Shown here: piece after piece, positions 39,413 to 45,974 of the stretch
Layout: the number at the start of each line of letters is the position of its first letter
Numbering within the stretch: position 1 is the stretch's first letter
Assembly (NCBI RefSeq): GCF_003436425.1
Contig: NZ_QSPK01000003.1
Location: 1 to 51,548, forward strand
Length of the DNA: 51,548 nucleotides
Origin: Eubacterium sp. TM05-53
GTDB lineage: Bacteria; Bacillota_I; Bacilli_A; Erysipelotrichales; Erysipelotrichaceae
Direction: 5' to 3'
The notes under the pieces: generated by a model
Told to the model about the DNA's origin: nothing
What the model saw: the letters and a program-made list of their open reading frames with translations, nothing else
The model's database searches: none
Translations under genes and position numbers: made by a program

Positions 39413-41333
39413 AATAATCTCCTCCTTGTCGCTTAATTGAGTTTATATTCATCTTGTCTAAATCAACATCAGGCATTTTGTATAACGCTGGATCTTCATC
39501 CGCTCTTAAGACCTCTAAATCGTAGCTTGATTTAGAAATTTCACTGTCTTTGTTGTCTTTAGCTGATTTCAACATCAATTCAAGTGCAGTATTTCTATCG
39601 ATATTAGCGATGATTGAATCATTGATTGCTTTCTTAGTGATTTTCTTAAGCTCTCTAGTTTTAGCCATCGCTTGTTTAACGTCTTCTTTACTTGCTCCAT
39701 ATTCAAGTACAGCGACATTGTCTGCTTCAACTTCCATAATGAATCTATCATCAAGGTCATAAACCCTAACGCTGGATAAATCATCAGGATCATATCTTAG
39801 ATAAACTTTCTTATTCAGCATCTGCATGATTAGTTCGTTGTTGAAGTAATCTAGCTGAGTTCCACCAATCTTCAAGCTAACGCCACGTCTTGTCACTTTT
39901 TGAGCTCTAGTGGATCTTAACATCATGAGATTTAATTGTTCTTCGGTTGCAGTTATCTTCGTATGAAGGTTTTCTTGATATACATCAATCTTTCTTTTAC
40001 CTTTATCTGCTGCAACTGCACCGTTGTATTCTTCATAATTCAAATAATATTCAATCAGTTCTTCGATTTCTTTGATAAACGCTTCTTTATCAGGTATATT
40101 TCCGTTTTTAAGTTCAACTTTTAATATTTCAGGCTTTTCAACTACGTTTCCACCTGTATAAGTTGCAAATAATCTAGAAATACTGTTTTTGAAATCTAAG
40201 AATCTTCTTTCTATGATTTTAGCCTTTGCATTTCTAACTAAGGCATTGACCATATTGATCCCCAATCGTTCAAGAATTGGTGGAGGAGCGAATTTATCTT
40301 CGTCCTTTTTCTTCTTTCTGTGTCCTGAACCACCAAAGTCAAACGTTAAGAACTCTCGACCATTGTCTAAGTAAACATTCTTAGGTATTCCATACTTCTT
40401 AATGCCTCGTCTTAATGAATAAATTGAAGCTTGTGATGATGGTGTATCTGTAATGTAGATACATGTCATAATTCCACTTCGTGCATCCATAAAGGCTGTT
40501 AGGTATAGTCTGAATGTCTTTTCGCCATCCCCAACAATTACATCGATTGTATGGTTATCACCAATCCAATAGTCATTTGAATCCATGTTGTCATAAGTTC
40601 TTCGTATGTATGGCGCACATCTATCGTCAAATGCCTTATCGCCATCTCTTCCAAGAGTTAAGATTGCATCAGGAATATCGGCTTTTACATGCCTTGTAAA
40701 GGTGCAATAAGCAGGTATATTCTCATATAACTCAGGTGCTGTATCTTGAATATATAACAGAGTATATTGATAGCATTTTCTAAGTGGATGCTTTGCTTGG
40801 TCTAACAAGAAACTCAAGAATACTTGCCACACATGTTCATCAATTTTTGTGTAACCTTTTTTGGCTTTTCCTCGTTTATCAATCAAGCCCTCTAAATCTC
40901 CATTTTTTAAGGCTTTAAACTTCCGATAAAGAATACTTGTGGAGATATTAAGTTCAGGATGTTCTAACTTCATCTTTGTGATAAATAGTTCATCAACTTC
41001 ACTCTTATTTCTTACGTTTTCTTTATTCCTGAATGATTGCCATTCATTAATAACATTTTCCCAAAATACACATTCTTCTCTTTCTTCGGTACTCATGAAC
41101 TCTAACTTTTCAGCATTTTGTACTTCAATGTTAGTATTTAAGATACCTTTAGATTGGTAGTATTTTTGTTGTTCCTCTTCTGTCAGTTGATCTAGAGGTA
41201 TGGCATGAACTAATCTACCTCTTGAATTTTTAACTTGTACAGATTTATAAAAGCCTTCTGTAACAAGTTGTTGAATTCTAACTCTGTGACATCCTTTTAA
41301 TTCTGCTAATTCTTGAAGTGTTAGCGTCTCCAT
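39405..41333 (-). CDS. MuA-like DDE transposase
   Basis: A 642-residue transposase. The N-terminal Mu DNA-binding domain (LQELAELKGCHRVRIQQLVT) is followed by a winged end-binding region. The catalytic core has D259 (WIGDNHT), D323 (VYLDNGREF) and E375 (KIIERRF). A beta-barrel and C-terminal segment follow with YLRYDPDDLSSVRVY. It cuts phage ends and joins them to target DNA by replicative transposition, producing the observed 5-bp duplication. A GGAGGTGG site precedes the ATG. Confidence 0.95.
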   Translation of the reverse strand: METLTLQELAELKGCHRVRIQQLVTEGFYKSVQVKNSRGRLVHAIPLDQLTEEEQQKYYQSKGILNTNIEVQNAEKLEFMSTEEREECVFWENVINEWQSFRNKENVRNKSEVDELFITKMKLEHPELNISTSILYRKFKALKNGDLEGLIDKRGKAKKGYTKIDEHVWQVFLSFLLDQAKHPLRKCYQYTLLYIQDTAPELYENIPAYCTFTRHVKADIPDAILTLGRDGDKAFDDRCAPYIRRTYDNMDSNDYWIGDNHTIDVIVGDGEKTFRLYLTAFMDARSGIMTCIYITDTPSSQASIYSLRRGIKKYGIPKNVYLDNGREFLTFDFGGSGHRKKKKDEDKFAPPPILERLGINMVNALVRNAKAKIIERRFLDFKNSISRLFATYTGGNVVEKPEILKVELKNGNIPDKEAFIKEIEELIEYYLNYEEYNGAVAADKGKRKIDVYQENLHTKITATEEQLNLMMLRSTRAQKVTRRGVSLKIGGTQLDYFNNELIMQMLNKKVYLRYDPDDLSSVRVYDLDDRFIMEVEADNVAVLEYGASKEDVKQAMAKTRELKKITKKAINDSIIANIDRNTALELMLKSAKDNKDSEISKSSYDLEVLRADEDPALYKMPDVDLDKMNINSIKRQGGDYYA

Positions 41334-41340
41334 TTAACCA

Positions 41341-41417
41341 CCTCCTCACTCTGCATTATTCGAGGGCTTGTGACCTCCGCTGGCTGCATTAAGAAGGACT
41401 GGTTATTATTTACCAGT
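41341..41417 (-). repeat. Three-copy intergenic element, copy A
   Basis: Core as in copies B and C, differing from B at one base (AGCGG for AACGG). The upstream hairpin CTGGTAAATAATAACCAG again encloses AAATAA. The ATGCAG frame (MQPAEVTSPRIMQSEEVV) runs 22 codons and ends inside the transposase gene in another frame. Confidence 0.85.
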
Positions 41418-42008
41418 ACCCACTAATTCAAATGGATCTATAACCAGCTTCTCAGCTAGTATTTTTAAACTTGAATAATCAGGTAAATGAACTTTATTTT
41501 CATAATTGATAACTGATTTGAGAGTTAAGCCAGTGTAATAAGCAAATTCTTTTTGTGTCATTTTTAAAGAATTTCTTATTATTTTTAGATTCTCTGCAAA
41601 ACTATTGCTCTTACTAACAACATGCAAATAATTGTGTTTAGATAAGTCTTTCTCCATTAAGCACATAGGATTTACATTGAAGAGTTTTGCAAGTAAGCAA
41701 AGGTCTTTAGCTGTAGGTTCACGTCTACCAATTTCATAACTTGCAATTGTGTGATGAGAAATATTAGTTTTTTCTTTAATATCTTCTTGTTTAAGTTTGA
41801 AAGATTTTCTTAATAAACGAAGATTTTTACTAAAATTATTTGTTTTATGTTCACTCGTTTCTTCAACTAATGTGTCTATTTCACATTGTTCAACGTCTAT
41901 GTTGGATTCGGATGCCCTTTCTATGTGAGAAAATATGCGATCTATTTCTTCGGTTTTAACACCCTTGTTATCGTTTTGTTTGTTATCGTTATAATAGAAA
42001 ATAATCAT
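41406..42008 (-). CDS. Regulator with two tandem XRE helix-turn-helix domains
   Basis: A 200-residue protein. After a charged N-terminal region it has two Cro/CI-type domains: FSKNLRLLRKSFKLKQEDIK with HHTIASYEIGRRE (about 58-110), and FAENLKIIRNSLKMTQKEFA with LKSVINYENK (about 137-190). The pair may recognise a pseudo-symmetric operator as a single chain. It is cotranscribed with the Ner-like gene and lies before the transposase, so it probably controls early lytic genes. A strong AAGGAGG precedes the ATG. Confidence 0.8.
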   Translation of the reverse strand: MIIFYYNDNKQNDNKGVKTEEIDRIFSHIERASESNIDVEQCEIDTLVEETSEHKTNNFSKNLRLLRKSFKLKQEDIKEKTNISHHTIASYEIGRREPTAKDLCLLAKLFNVNPMCLMEKDLSKHNYLHVVSKSNSFAENLKIIRNSLKMTQKEFAYYTGLTLKSVINYENKVHLPDYSSLKILAEKLVIDPFELVGTGK

Positions 42009-42010
42009 TA

Positions 42011-42220
42011 TTATTCCTCCTTAAAAATATCATTTACATTACATTCCAATACTCTTGCAATTTCTTTAGCTCTTAACGGATGTATCTTTTTTGTTTCTTG
42101 CCTTTCAATTCTGCTTAGAGCTTGATTACCTAAGCCTGCCTCAATAGATAATTTGCATTTAGACAAACCTTTAGCTTTTCTCTTTTTTTTGATTTCGTCA
42201 ATATTAGGTATTAAATACAT
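42011..42220 (-). CDS. Ner/Cro-like XRE regulator
   Basis: A 69-residue helix-turn-helix protein (KAKGLSKCKLSIEAGLGNQA, LSRIERQETKKIHPLRAKEI). It is the first gene of the lytic operon, divergent from the repressor, the place of Ner in Mu. It should limit early transcription and help decide lysis. The start at 42220 follows GGAGGTGG; the frame is open to 42244. Confidence 0.83.
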   Translation of the reverse strand: MYLIPNIDEIKKKRKAKGLSKCKLSIEAGLGNQALSRIERQETKKIHPLRAKEIARVLECNVNDIFKEE

Positions 42221-42240
42221 ATAACCACCTCCAAATGTAT

Positions 42241-42333
42241 CCATATGGCTACCTTAATCATATTATAAGATACCCACGTGGTTAGGTCAAGACATTTTTT
42301 TATTTATTAGATGTGTTTTTTCTATCCAAGTGG
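42241..42333. promoter_or_regulatory. Switch-region operators CCANNTGG, three copies
   Basis: CCATATGG (42241-42248), CCACGTGG (42274-42281) and CCAAGTGG (42326-42333) lie between the divergent repressor and Ner-like genes. Two continue as TTA, giving CCANNTGGTTA. Three spaced operators recall lambdoid and Mu switch regions. Confidence 0.6.
42262..42290 (-). promoter_or_regulatory. Early lytic promoter with operator
   Basis: On minus: TTGACC (42290-42285), a 17-bp spacer, TATAAT (42267-42262). The spacer contains the palindrome CCACGTGG (42274-42281), a likely operator. Confidence 0.8.
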
Positions 42334-42369
42334 TTACATAATTGCTATACTATAAAAGAGGTGATAAGC

Positions 42370-42828
42370 GTGAAGCTCGCTGACAACATAAGACTTTTAA
42401 GAAAAGAAAAAGGTTTAACACAAAAACAAATGGGTGAACAATTAAATATTCCATTTAGAACAATTATGAATTGGGAACGTGGCGTAAGAGAACCTAGCTC
42501 ACAGAATATGGTTGCACTAGAAAATTTTTTTAATGTGAGTGGATCTTTTTTGCGTGGAGAAACAGATATAAGAGAGCCTATGATATGGGATGATTTAGAT
42601 GTTCTAAATTCTATAAATAACGAATTTCCTCAAATGCTAAAAAGAATATTAAATATATTTGAACAAGAAGACGAAGATAATCAACATGCAATTTTCACAA
42701 TAATTTCTGAATTGCAAAGTATCTTAATGTCTAATAAAAAAGAAGAGAAAAAGAAAGTTCTTTACATGGCAATGCTTAATTTAAAAACAATTAACGATAC
42801 ATTAAAAGTTAATAAAACCCACGACTAA
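42370..42828 (+). CDS. Prophage repressor, XRE family
   Basis: A 152-residue protein with an N-terminal Cro/CI domain (NIRLLRKEKGLTQKQMGEQL, FRTIMNWERGVREP) and a helical C-terminal part probably used for dimers. It is one of few plus-strand prophage genes and opposes the early operon, so it is the likely lysogeny repressor. GTG 42370 is chosen because AGAGGTG stands six bases upstream; earlier in-frame starts lie within the operator region. No peptidase (LexA-like) domain is visible. Confidence 0.85.
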   Translation: MKLADNIRLLRKEKGLTQKQMGEQLNIPFRTIMNWERGVREPSSQNMVALENFFNVSGSFLRGETDIREPMIWDDLDVLNSINNEFPQMLKRILNIFEQEDEDNQHAIFTIISELQSILMSNKKEEKKKVLYMAMLNLKTINDTLKVNKTHD

Positions 42829-42880
42829 AATACTACATATATTAGACTTTATCTTCCCTTATATCCAAGTGCGATAGGAT

Positions 42881-42897
42881 ATATCAAAATACGATAT
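42881..42897. promoter_or_regulatory. Operator-like site matching the distal-end palindrome
   Basis: ATATCAAAATACGATAT; its reverse complement differs from the perfect palindrome at 8723-8739 in one base. It lies between the repressor's end and the next plus-strand promoter. Confidence 0.5.
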
Positions 42898-42905
42898 TTT
42901 ATAAG

Positions 42906-42946
42906 AAAAAAAGATGCAAATTCTATTAAAAATCTGCATCTTTTTA
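42906..42946 (+). terminator. Repressor terminator
   Basis: AAAAAGATGCA pairs with TGCATCTTTTT (11 bp) around a loop of about 16 bases. It ends the repressor transcript. Confidence 0.8.
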
Positions 42947-42956
42947 TATATTTTTA

Positions 42957-42985
42957 TTGACATAGTATGCCTACTATGTTATAAT
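42957..42985 (+). promoter_or_regulatory. Consensus sigma-A promoter with embedded operator
   Basis: TTGACA (42957-42962), 17 bp, TATAAT (42980-42985): both hexamers and the spacer are consensus. The spacer contains the perfect inverted repeat ACATAGTA-TGCC-TACTATGT (42960-42979). Such a strong promoter would be expected to be tightly repressed, or to give constant expression in the lysogen. Confidence 0.9.
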
Positions 42986-43011
42986 AATAATGTAAGGAAG
43001 GAGGTGTGAAG

Positions 43012-43146
43012 ATGGATGAACATATTAGCGAAATAATAAAAGACCTCTCAGAAGCTTTCCTAGCAATTGTTAGTTCGATCTGCTTAATCATTACTACTGC
43101 TAGAAAAAAATCTAAGAAGTCTAAAAATCGCAAGGGCAAGAGATGA
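43012..43146 (+). CDS. Small single-pass membrane peptide
   Basis: A 44-residue peptide (EAFLAIVSSICLIITTARKK; very basic tail ending KNRKGKR) behind a consensus promoter and an AAGGAGG site. One hydrophobic helix followed by a Lys/Arg tail resembles small toxic or holin-like phage peptides, but also small membrane regulators. A GATGAGG-GCAA-CCTCATC hairpin overlaps its stop. Function unknown; probably expressed from the prophage. Confidence 0.65.
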   Translation: MDEHISEIIKDLSEAFLAIVSSICLIITTARKKSKKSKNRKGKR

Positions 43147-43203
43147 GGGCAACCTCATCCTCCCTTATCATTTATAATATAACATGTTCCTCTATCATCA
43201 TCA

Positions 43204-43374
43204 ATGAAAATCTTTGATATTATTGTATGTGCATTAACCTTAGTCGTTATTATTGAAGGCTTCGAAGGAGAGTTTGCCAATCCTACTATTTTTGATATAG
43301 TGAAATGGATCAGCTGCATAGTGATGATTGTATGCTATATCTACTACAGAAAAAGAGGTGATACAAATGACTAA
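43204..43374 (+). CDS. Small two-helix membrane protein
   Basis: A 56-residue ORF with two hydrophobic segments (DIIVCALTLVVIIEG and WISCIVMIVCYIYY) and a short basic end. It overlaps the next gene's ATG by eight bases. Its own ribosome site is poor, which lowers confidence. It may be a lysogenic conversion gene. Confidence 0.45.
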   Translation: MKIFDIIVCALTLVVIIEGFEGEFANPTIFDIVKWISCIVMIVCYIYYRKRGDTND

Positions 43375-43564
43375 ATTTAATGAAAATGAGTATAAACGAG
43401 AATGGAAAAAAGAGAACATGAAAACCGTTCGTGCTTCCTTTAAAAATGACTTCGTAGATCAGTTCAAAGAGGCATGTAAAATTCTTGGAATTACTCAAGC
43501 AGACGCCATTCGTGAAGCCATGAATAATACTATTCAAAAAGCTGATGAAATTAGTAAAAAATAA
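43367..43564 (+). CDS. Ribbon-helix-helix (CopG/Arc-like) protein
   Basis: A 65-residue protein with the RHH layout: a strand (KTVRASFKNDF) followed by two helices (VDQFKEACKILGITQADAIR, EAMNNTIQKA). The start at 43367 follows AGAGGTGATACAA. It may bind DNA as a dimer, possibly at the adjacent repeat-rich prophage end. Confidence 0.75.
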   Translation: MTKFNENEYKREWKKENMKTVRASFKNDFVDQFKEACKILGITQADAIREAMNNTIQKADEISKK

Positions 43565-44112
43565 TAGCTTAAAATCACCTTTTAAGAAACGTACAAATTT
43601 AATCATTTTCTTAAAAATCTCACTGTAAATCCATTTTTGTTAAAAGGTTTTTGAAAACTCAAAAAAAGCCGATAAAATGGGACTTTTCAAGCATTTACAG
43701 TGAAAAGCCTAAAAACTTACAGTGAGATTTCATTTTTTACCTTTTAACAATTAGATTTATATATACAAATTTTTAAATTTTTAAAAGTTTAAAACCTACC
43801 TTTTAAAAGTCAAAAAAGCCTTTATTTATCGGTGTTTTTTGACTTTTTTTGTTTTTAATTTAAAAGGTAGTAAAAGGTTGTTAAAAGGTCATTTTTCATT
43901 ATTTTTATAAAATCCAATTATTCTTCAAAAACGCCCATTTTTTACGATTTTTTTGTTGCAAAATAAAAATTACTGTTTTTCATAGTATTACAGTAATTTT
44001 ACTCAAAATTGCACGATTTTATGGGCTTTTTTCAATTTTTTACGGATTTTTACGGATTTTTTCAGCTTAATTTTTCACTGTAAATATTTTCTATTCTATT
44101 TGATAACTTACA
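43565..44112. other. Transposase-proximal prophage end (attL-like), repeat-rich, no gene
   Basis: About 550 bp without a convincing gene, very AT-rich. Nine-base TTAAAAGGT or its complement occurs six times (43577, 43640, 43739, 43798, 43860, 43881). CACTGTAAAT or its complement occurs at 43621, 43693 and 44087, with a partial copy at 43714. TTTTTACG occurs three times (43939, 44037, 44047). These are good candidates for transposase-binding and regulatory sites in the prophage end that is read by MuA and contains an enhancer-like region. Confidence 0.65.
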
Positions 44113-44117
44113 TCTAA
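44113..44117. repeat. Prophage target site duplication, right copy (TCTAA)
   Basis: The second copy of TCTAA, immediately after the prophage's terminal ACA (44110-44112). Confidence 0.95.
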
Positions 44118-44334
44118 AGAATATTTTGAGATGATTTTAAAAAATGTTCAAAACCATTTAGATGCATCCAACTACGTTAAAGGAACATGTATGTGCCAAG
44201 GTAAGATGCCTTTGTCAATTCGTGCAAAGTTTGAGTCGAATCCTGAAATGTTGAAGAATTTTGATGAGGCTTTAAAACATCCGAATGATAAGGATGTAGA
44301 CAATTTAATGAAATGTGTAAATGAAGCGTTGTGA
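44118..44334 (+). pseudogene. Flavodoxin-like protein, 3' part cut off by the prophage
   Basis: This half continues the flavodoxin gene: GAATATTTTGAG encodes EYFE, then MILKNVQNHLDASNYVKGTC, FMN-fold end helices and GKMPLSIRAKFESNPEMLKN. It has no promoter or ribosome site of its own. ATG 44131 is an internal Met, not a new start. Confidence 0.88.
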
Positions 44335-44398
44335 GAGCATATCACTACACTTTTCTTGTTGCTAGGAGTATGATATAGCCAGAAAGAAGGAATGTGCT

Positions 44399-44908
44399 AT
44401 GTTGAGTAAGAAAGTAGCGGACATGTTGAATAATCAAGTTAATAAAGAATTATATTCTGCTTATTTGTATTTGGATTTCGAAAATTATTATCATGATAAA
44501 AGTTTAGAGGGTTTCGCAAATTGGTATCATGTACAAGTACAAGAAGAGATTGCACATGCTCAATTGATGATGCAATATCTTCAAGATAATGATTATAGTG
44601 TTGTTTTGGAAGCTATTAATAAGCCAAATATTCCTTTAAATGAGCTAAGTGATCCGTTAAAGGCAGGCTTAAAACATGAACAATACGTAACTGAATTGAT
44701 TCATACTTGTTACGCAGCGGCTTATGAAGAAAAAGATTTTAGAACTATGCAGTTCTTGGATTGGTTTGTCAAAGAACAAGGAGAAGAAGAAAAGAATGCT
44801 TCGGATTTAATTTCTCGATTTGAATTGTTTGGACACGATGCCAAGGGTTTGTATGATTTAGATGCAGAGTACAAAACCCGTACTTATATTGCACCAAGCA
44901 TTTTATAG
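44399..44908 (+). CDS. ftnA: Ferritin, non-haem
   Basis: A 169-residue ferritin with the ferroxidase residues in KELYSAYLYLDFENYY, WYHVQVQEEIAHAQLMMQYL (ExxH) and EKDFRTMQFLDWFVKEQGEEEKNA. It stores iron in 24-subunit shells and limits Fenton chemistry. A GGAATG-type site precedes the ATG. With rubrerythrin and the flavodoxin it forms an iron/oxidative-stress neighbourhood interrupted by the prophage. Confidence 0.95.
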   Translation: MLSKKVADMLNNQVNKELYSAYLYLDFENYYHDKSLEGFANWYHVQVQEEIAHAQLMMQYLQDNDYSVVLEAINKPNIPLNELSDPLKAGLKHEQYVTELIHTCYAAAYEEKDFRTMQFLDWFVKEQGEEEKNASDLISRFELFGHDAKGLYDLDAEYKTRTYIAPSIL

Positions 44909-44919
44909 AAAAAAAATAA

Positions 44920-44947
44920 GGCGATGATTTTTGATTCATCGCTTTTT
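44920..44947 (+). terminator. Ferritin terminator
   Basis: GGCGATGA pairs with TCATCGCT (one G-T) around TTTTTGAT, followed by a T run. Confidence 0.85.
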
Positions 44948-44989
44948 TCATGCTTATTTCCTTGTGATATATAACTTATATAATATTGA

Positions 44990-45031
44990 CTTTACAACTG
45001 TCTTGTCAGATGTAAAGCCTGGGTGTATAAT
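44990..45031 (+). promoter_or_regulatory. nad operon promoter and NiaR-type operator
   Basis: TTGTCA (45003-45008), 17 bp, TATAAT (45026-45031). An inverted repeat CTTTACA...TGTAAAG (44990-44996 / 45011-45017) with an inner CTG-TCTTGT-CAG core overlaps the -35. The operon encodes a 3H-domain NiaR-like regulator, so it likely represses its own operon when nicotinate is sufficient. Confidence 0.7.
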
Positions 45032-45067
45032 TCAAAGCGGTAAAATTTTTTAAGGGAGGAAAATTCC

Positions 45068-45973
45068 ATGTCTTTAAAGGAAGATGTATTGAAATTAAAA
45101 AAGGAAAAAAATGCGATTATTTTAGCGCATTATTATGTAGATGGAGCTGTACAAGATGTAGCGGATTTTGTCGGAGATTCTTATGCTTTGGCAAAGAAAG
45201 CAAAAAATACAGATGCAGATATTATTGTATTTGCGGGTGTTAAATTTATGGGTGAAAGTGCCAAAATGTTGAATCCAGACAAGAAAGTATTGATGCCAGA
45301 TTTAAATGCAGATTGTCCAATGGCACACATGGCAAGTAAGGCTGTTATTAAGAGGATGAAAGAAGAATATGAAGATTTAGCGGTCGTATGTTATATCAAC
45401 TCAACAGCTGAATTAAAAACGATGGCTGATATTTGTGTAACAAGTTCAAATGCATTGAAGATTGTTCGTTCACTTCCAAATAAAAATATTTTCTTTATTC
45501 CAGACGGAAACTTAGGTGCTTATGTGAAGAAACAAGTACCTGAAAAGAATATTATCTTAAATGATGGATATTGTATTACGCATAAGCGTGTGACATTAAA
45601 AGATGTTGAAAAAGCACGTGAAGAACATCCAAATGTTCCAATCATTGTTCATCCTGAGTGTGTTAATGAAGTTGTTGAGGCAATTGATTTTGCGGGAAGC
45701 ACTTCAGAATTGATTCAATATACAGTGGAAAATTCAAGTAAAGAATTTGTGATTGGCACTGAACTTGGGGTACTTCATGAAATGCAGTTGAAATCACCAG
45801 ATAAAACTTTCTATCCATTATCCGATAAATTGATTTGTATGAATATGAAAAAAGTATCTTTGGAAAAAGTTTATGATTGTTTGTTGAATGAGACAAATGA
45901 AGTGTTTGTAGATGAAGAAGTGAAGGCTATGGCCGAAAAGTCATTAGATAGAATGTTGGAGTTGGCAAAATAG
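45068..45973 (+). CDS. nadA: Quinolinate synthase
   Basis: A 301-residue enzyme condensing iminoaspartate with dihydroxyacetone phosphate to give quinolinate. Present are AIILAHYYVDGAVQDVADFVGDS, NADCPMAHMAS with the first cluster Cys, VHPECVNEV with the second, and a late IGTELGVLHEM and LICMNMKKV with the third. These hold the [4Fe-4S] cluster. It is the first gene of nadABC; the ATG follows GGGAGG. Confidence 0.96.
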   Translation: MSLKEDVLKLKKEKNAIILAHYYVDGAVQDVADFVGDSYALAKKAKNTDADIIVFAGVKFMGESAKMLNPDKKVLMPDLNADCPMAHMASKAVIKRMKEEYEDLAVVCYINSTAELKTMADICVTSSNALKIVRSLPNKNIFFIPDGNLGAYVKKQVPEKNIILNDGYCITHKRVTLKDVEKAREEHPNVPIIVHPECVNEVVEAIDFAGSTSELIQYTVENSSKEFVIGTELGVLHEMQLKSPDKTFYPLSDKLICMNMKKVSLEKVYDCLLNETNEVFVDEEVKAMAEKSLDRMLELAK

Positions 45974-45974
45974 T

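Larger units (their letters stand above)
8337..44112. mobile_element. Mu-like transposable prophage, 35,776 bp
   Basis: The element begins TGTAGTG and ends ACTTACA, so both ends read 5'-TGTA inward. It is flanked by TCTAA and carries a MuA-type DDE transposase, MuB-type ATPase, Ner-like and XRE regulators, GemA, Mor and DUF3486 packaging protein. These are hallmark Mu genes. Structural genes are complete: terminase, SPP1-like portal and minor head protein, scaffold, capsid, and PBSX-like contractile tail. Lysis genes, a Dam methylase and a DGR complete it. No gene of the essential set looks broken, so it may be inducible. Nearly all genes are on the minus strand; only the repressor and a few small genes near 43 kb are on plus. 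Confidence 0.97.

Noticed and set aside
43204..43374. Certain assignment as a toxin or exclusion protein
   Set aside because: It is only a short hydrophobic frame with a poor ribosome site, so I listed it as an unassigned membrane protein.
8344..44015. TTGCACG and TGTTGCAAA(A)TAAAA at both ends as inverted transposase sites
   Set aside because: Both motifs occur in the same orientation at the two ends and at different distances from the tips, unlike the inverted arrangement expected.
44131..44334. Independent small gene
   Set aside because: It is the 3' part of the interrupted flavodoxin gene and has no promoter or ribosome site.
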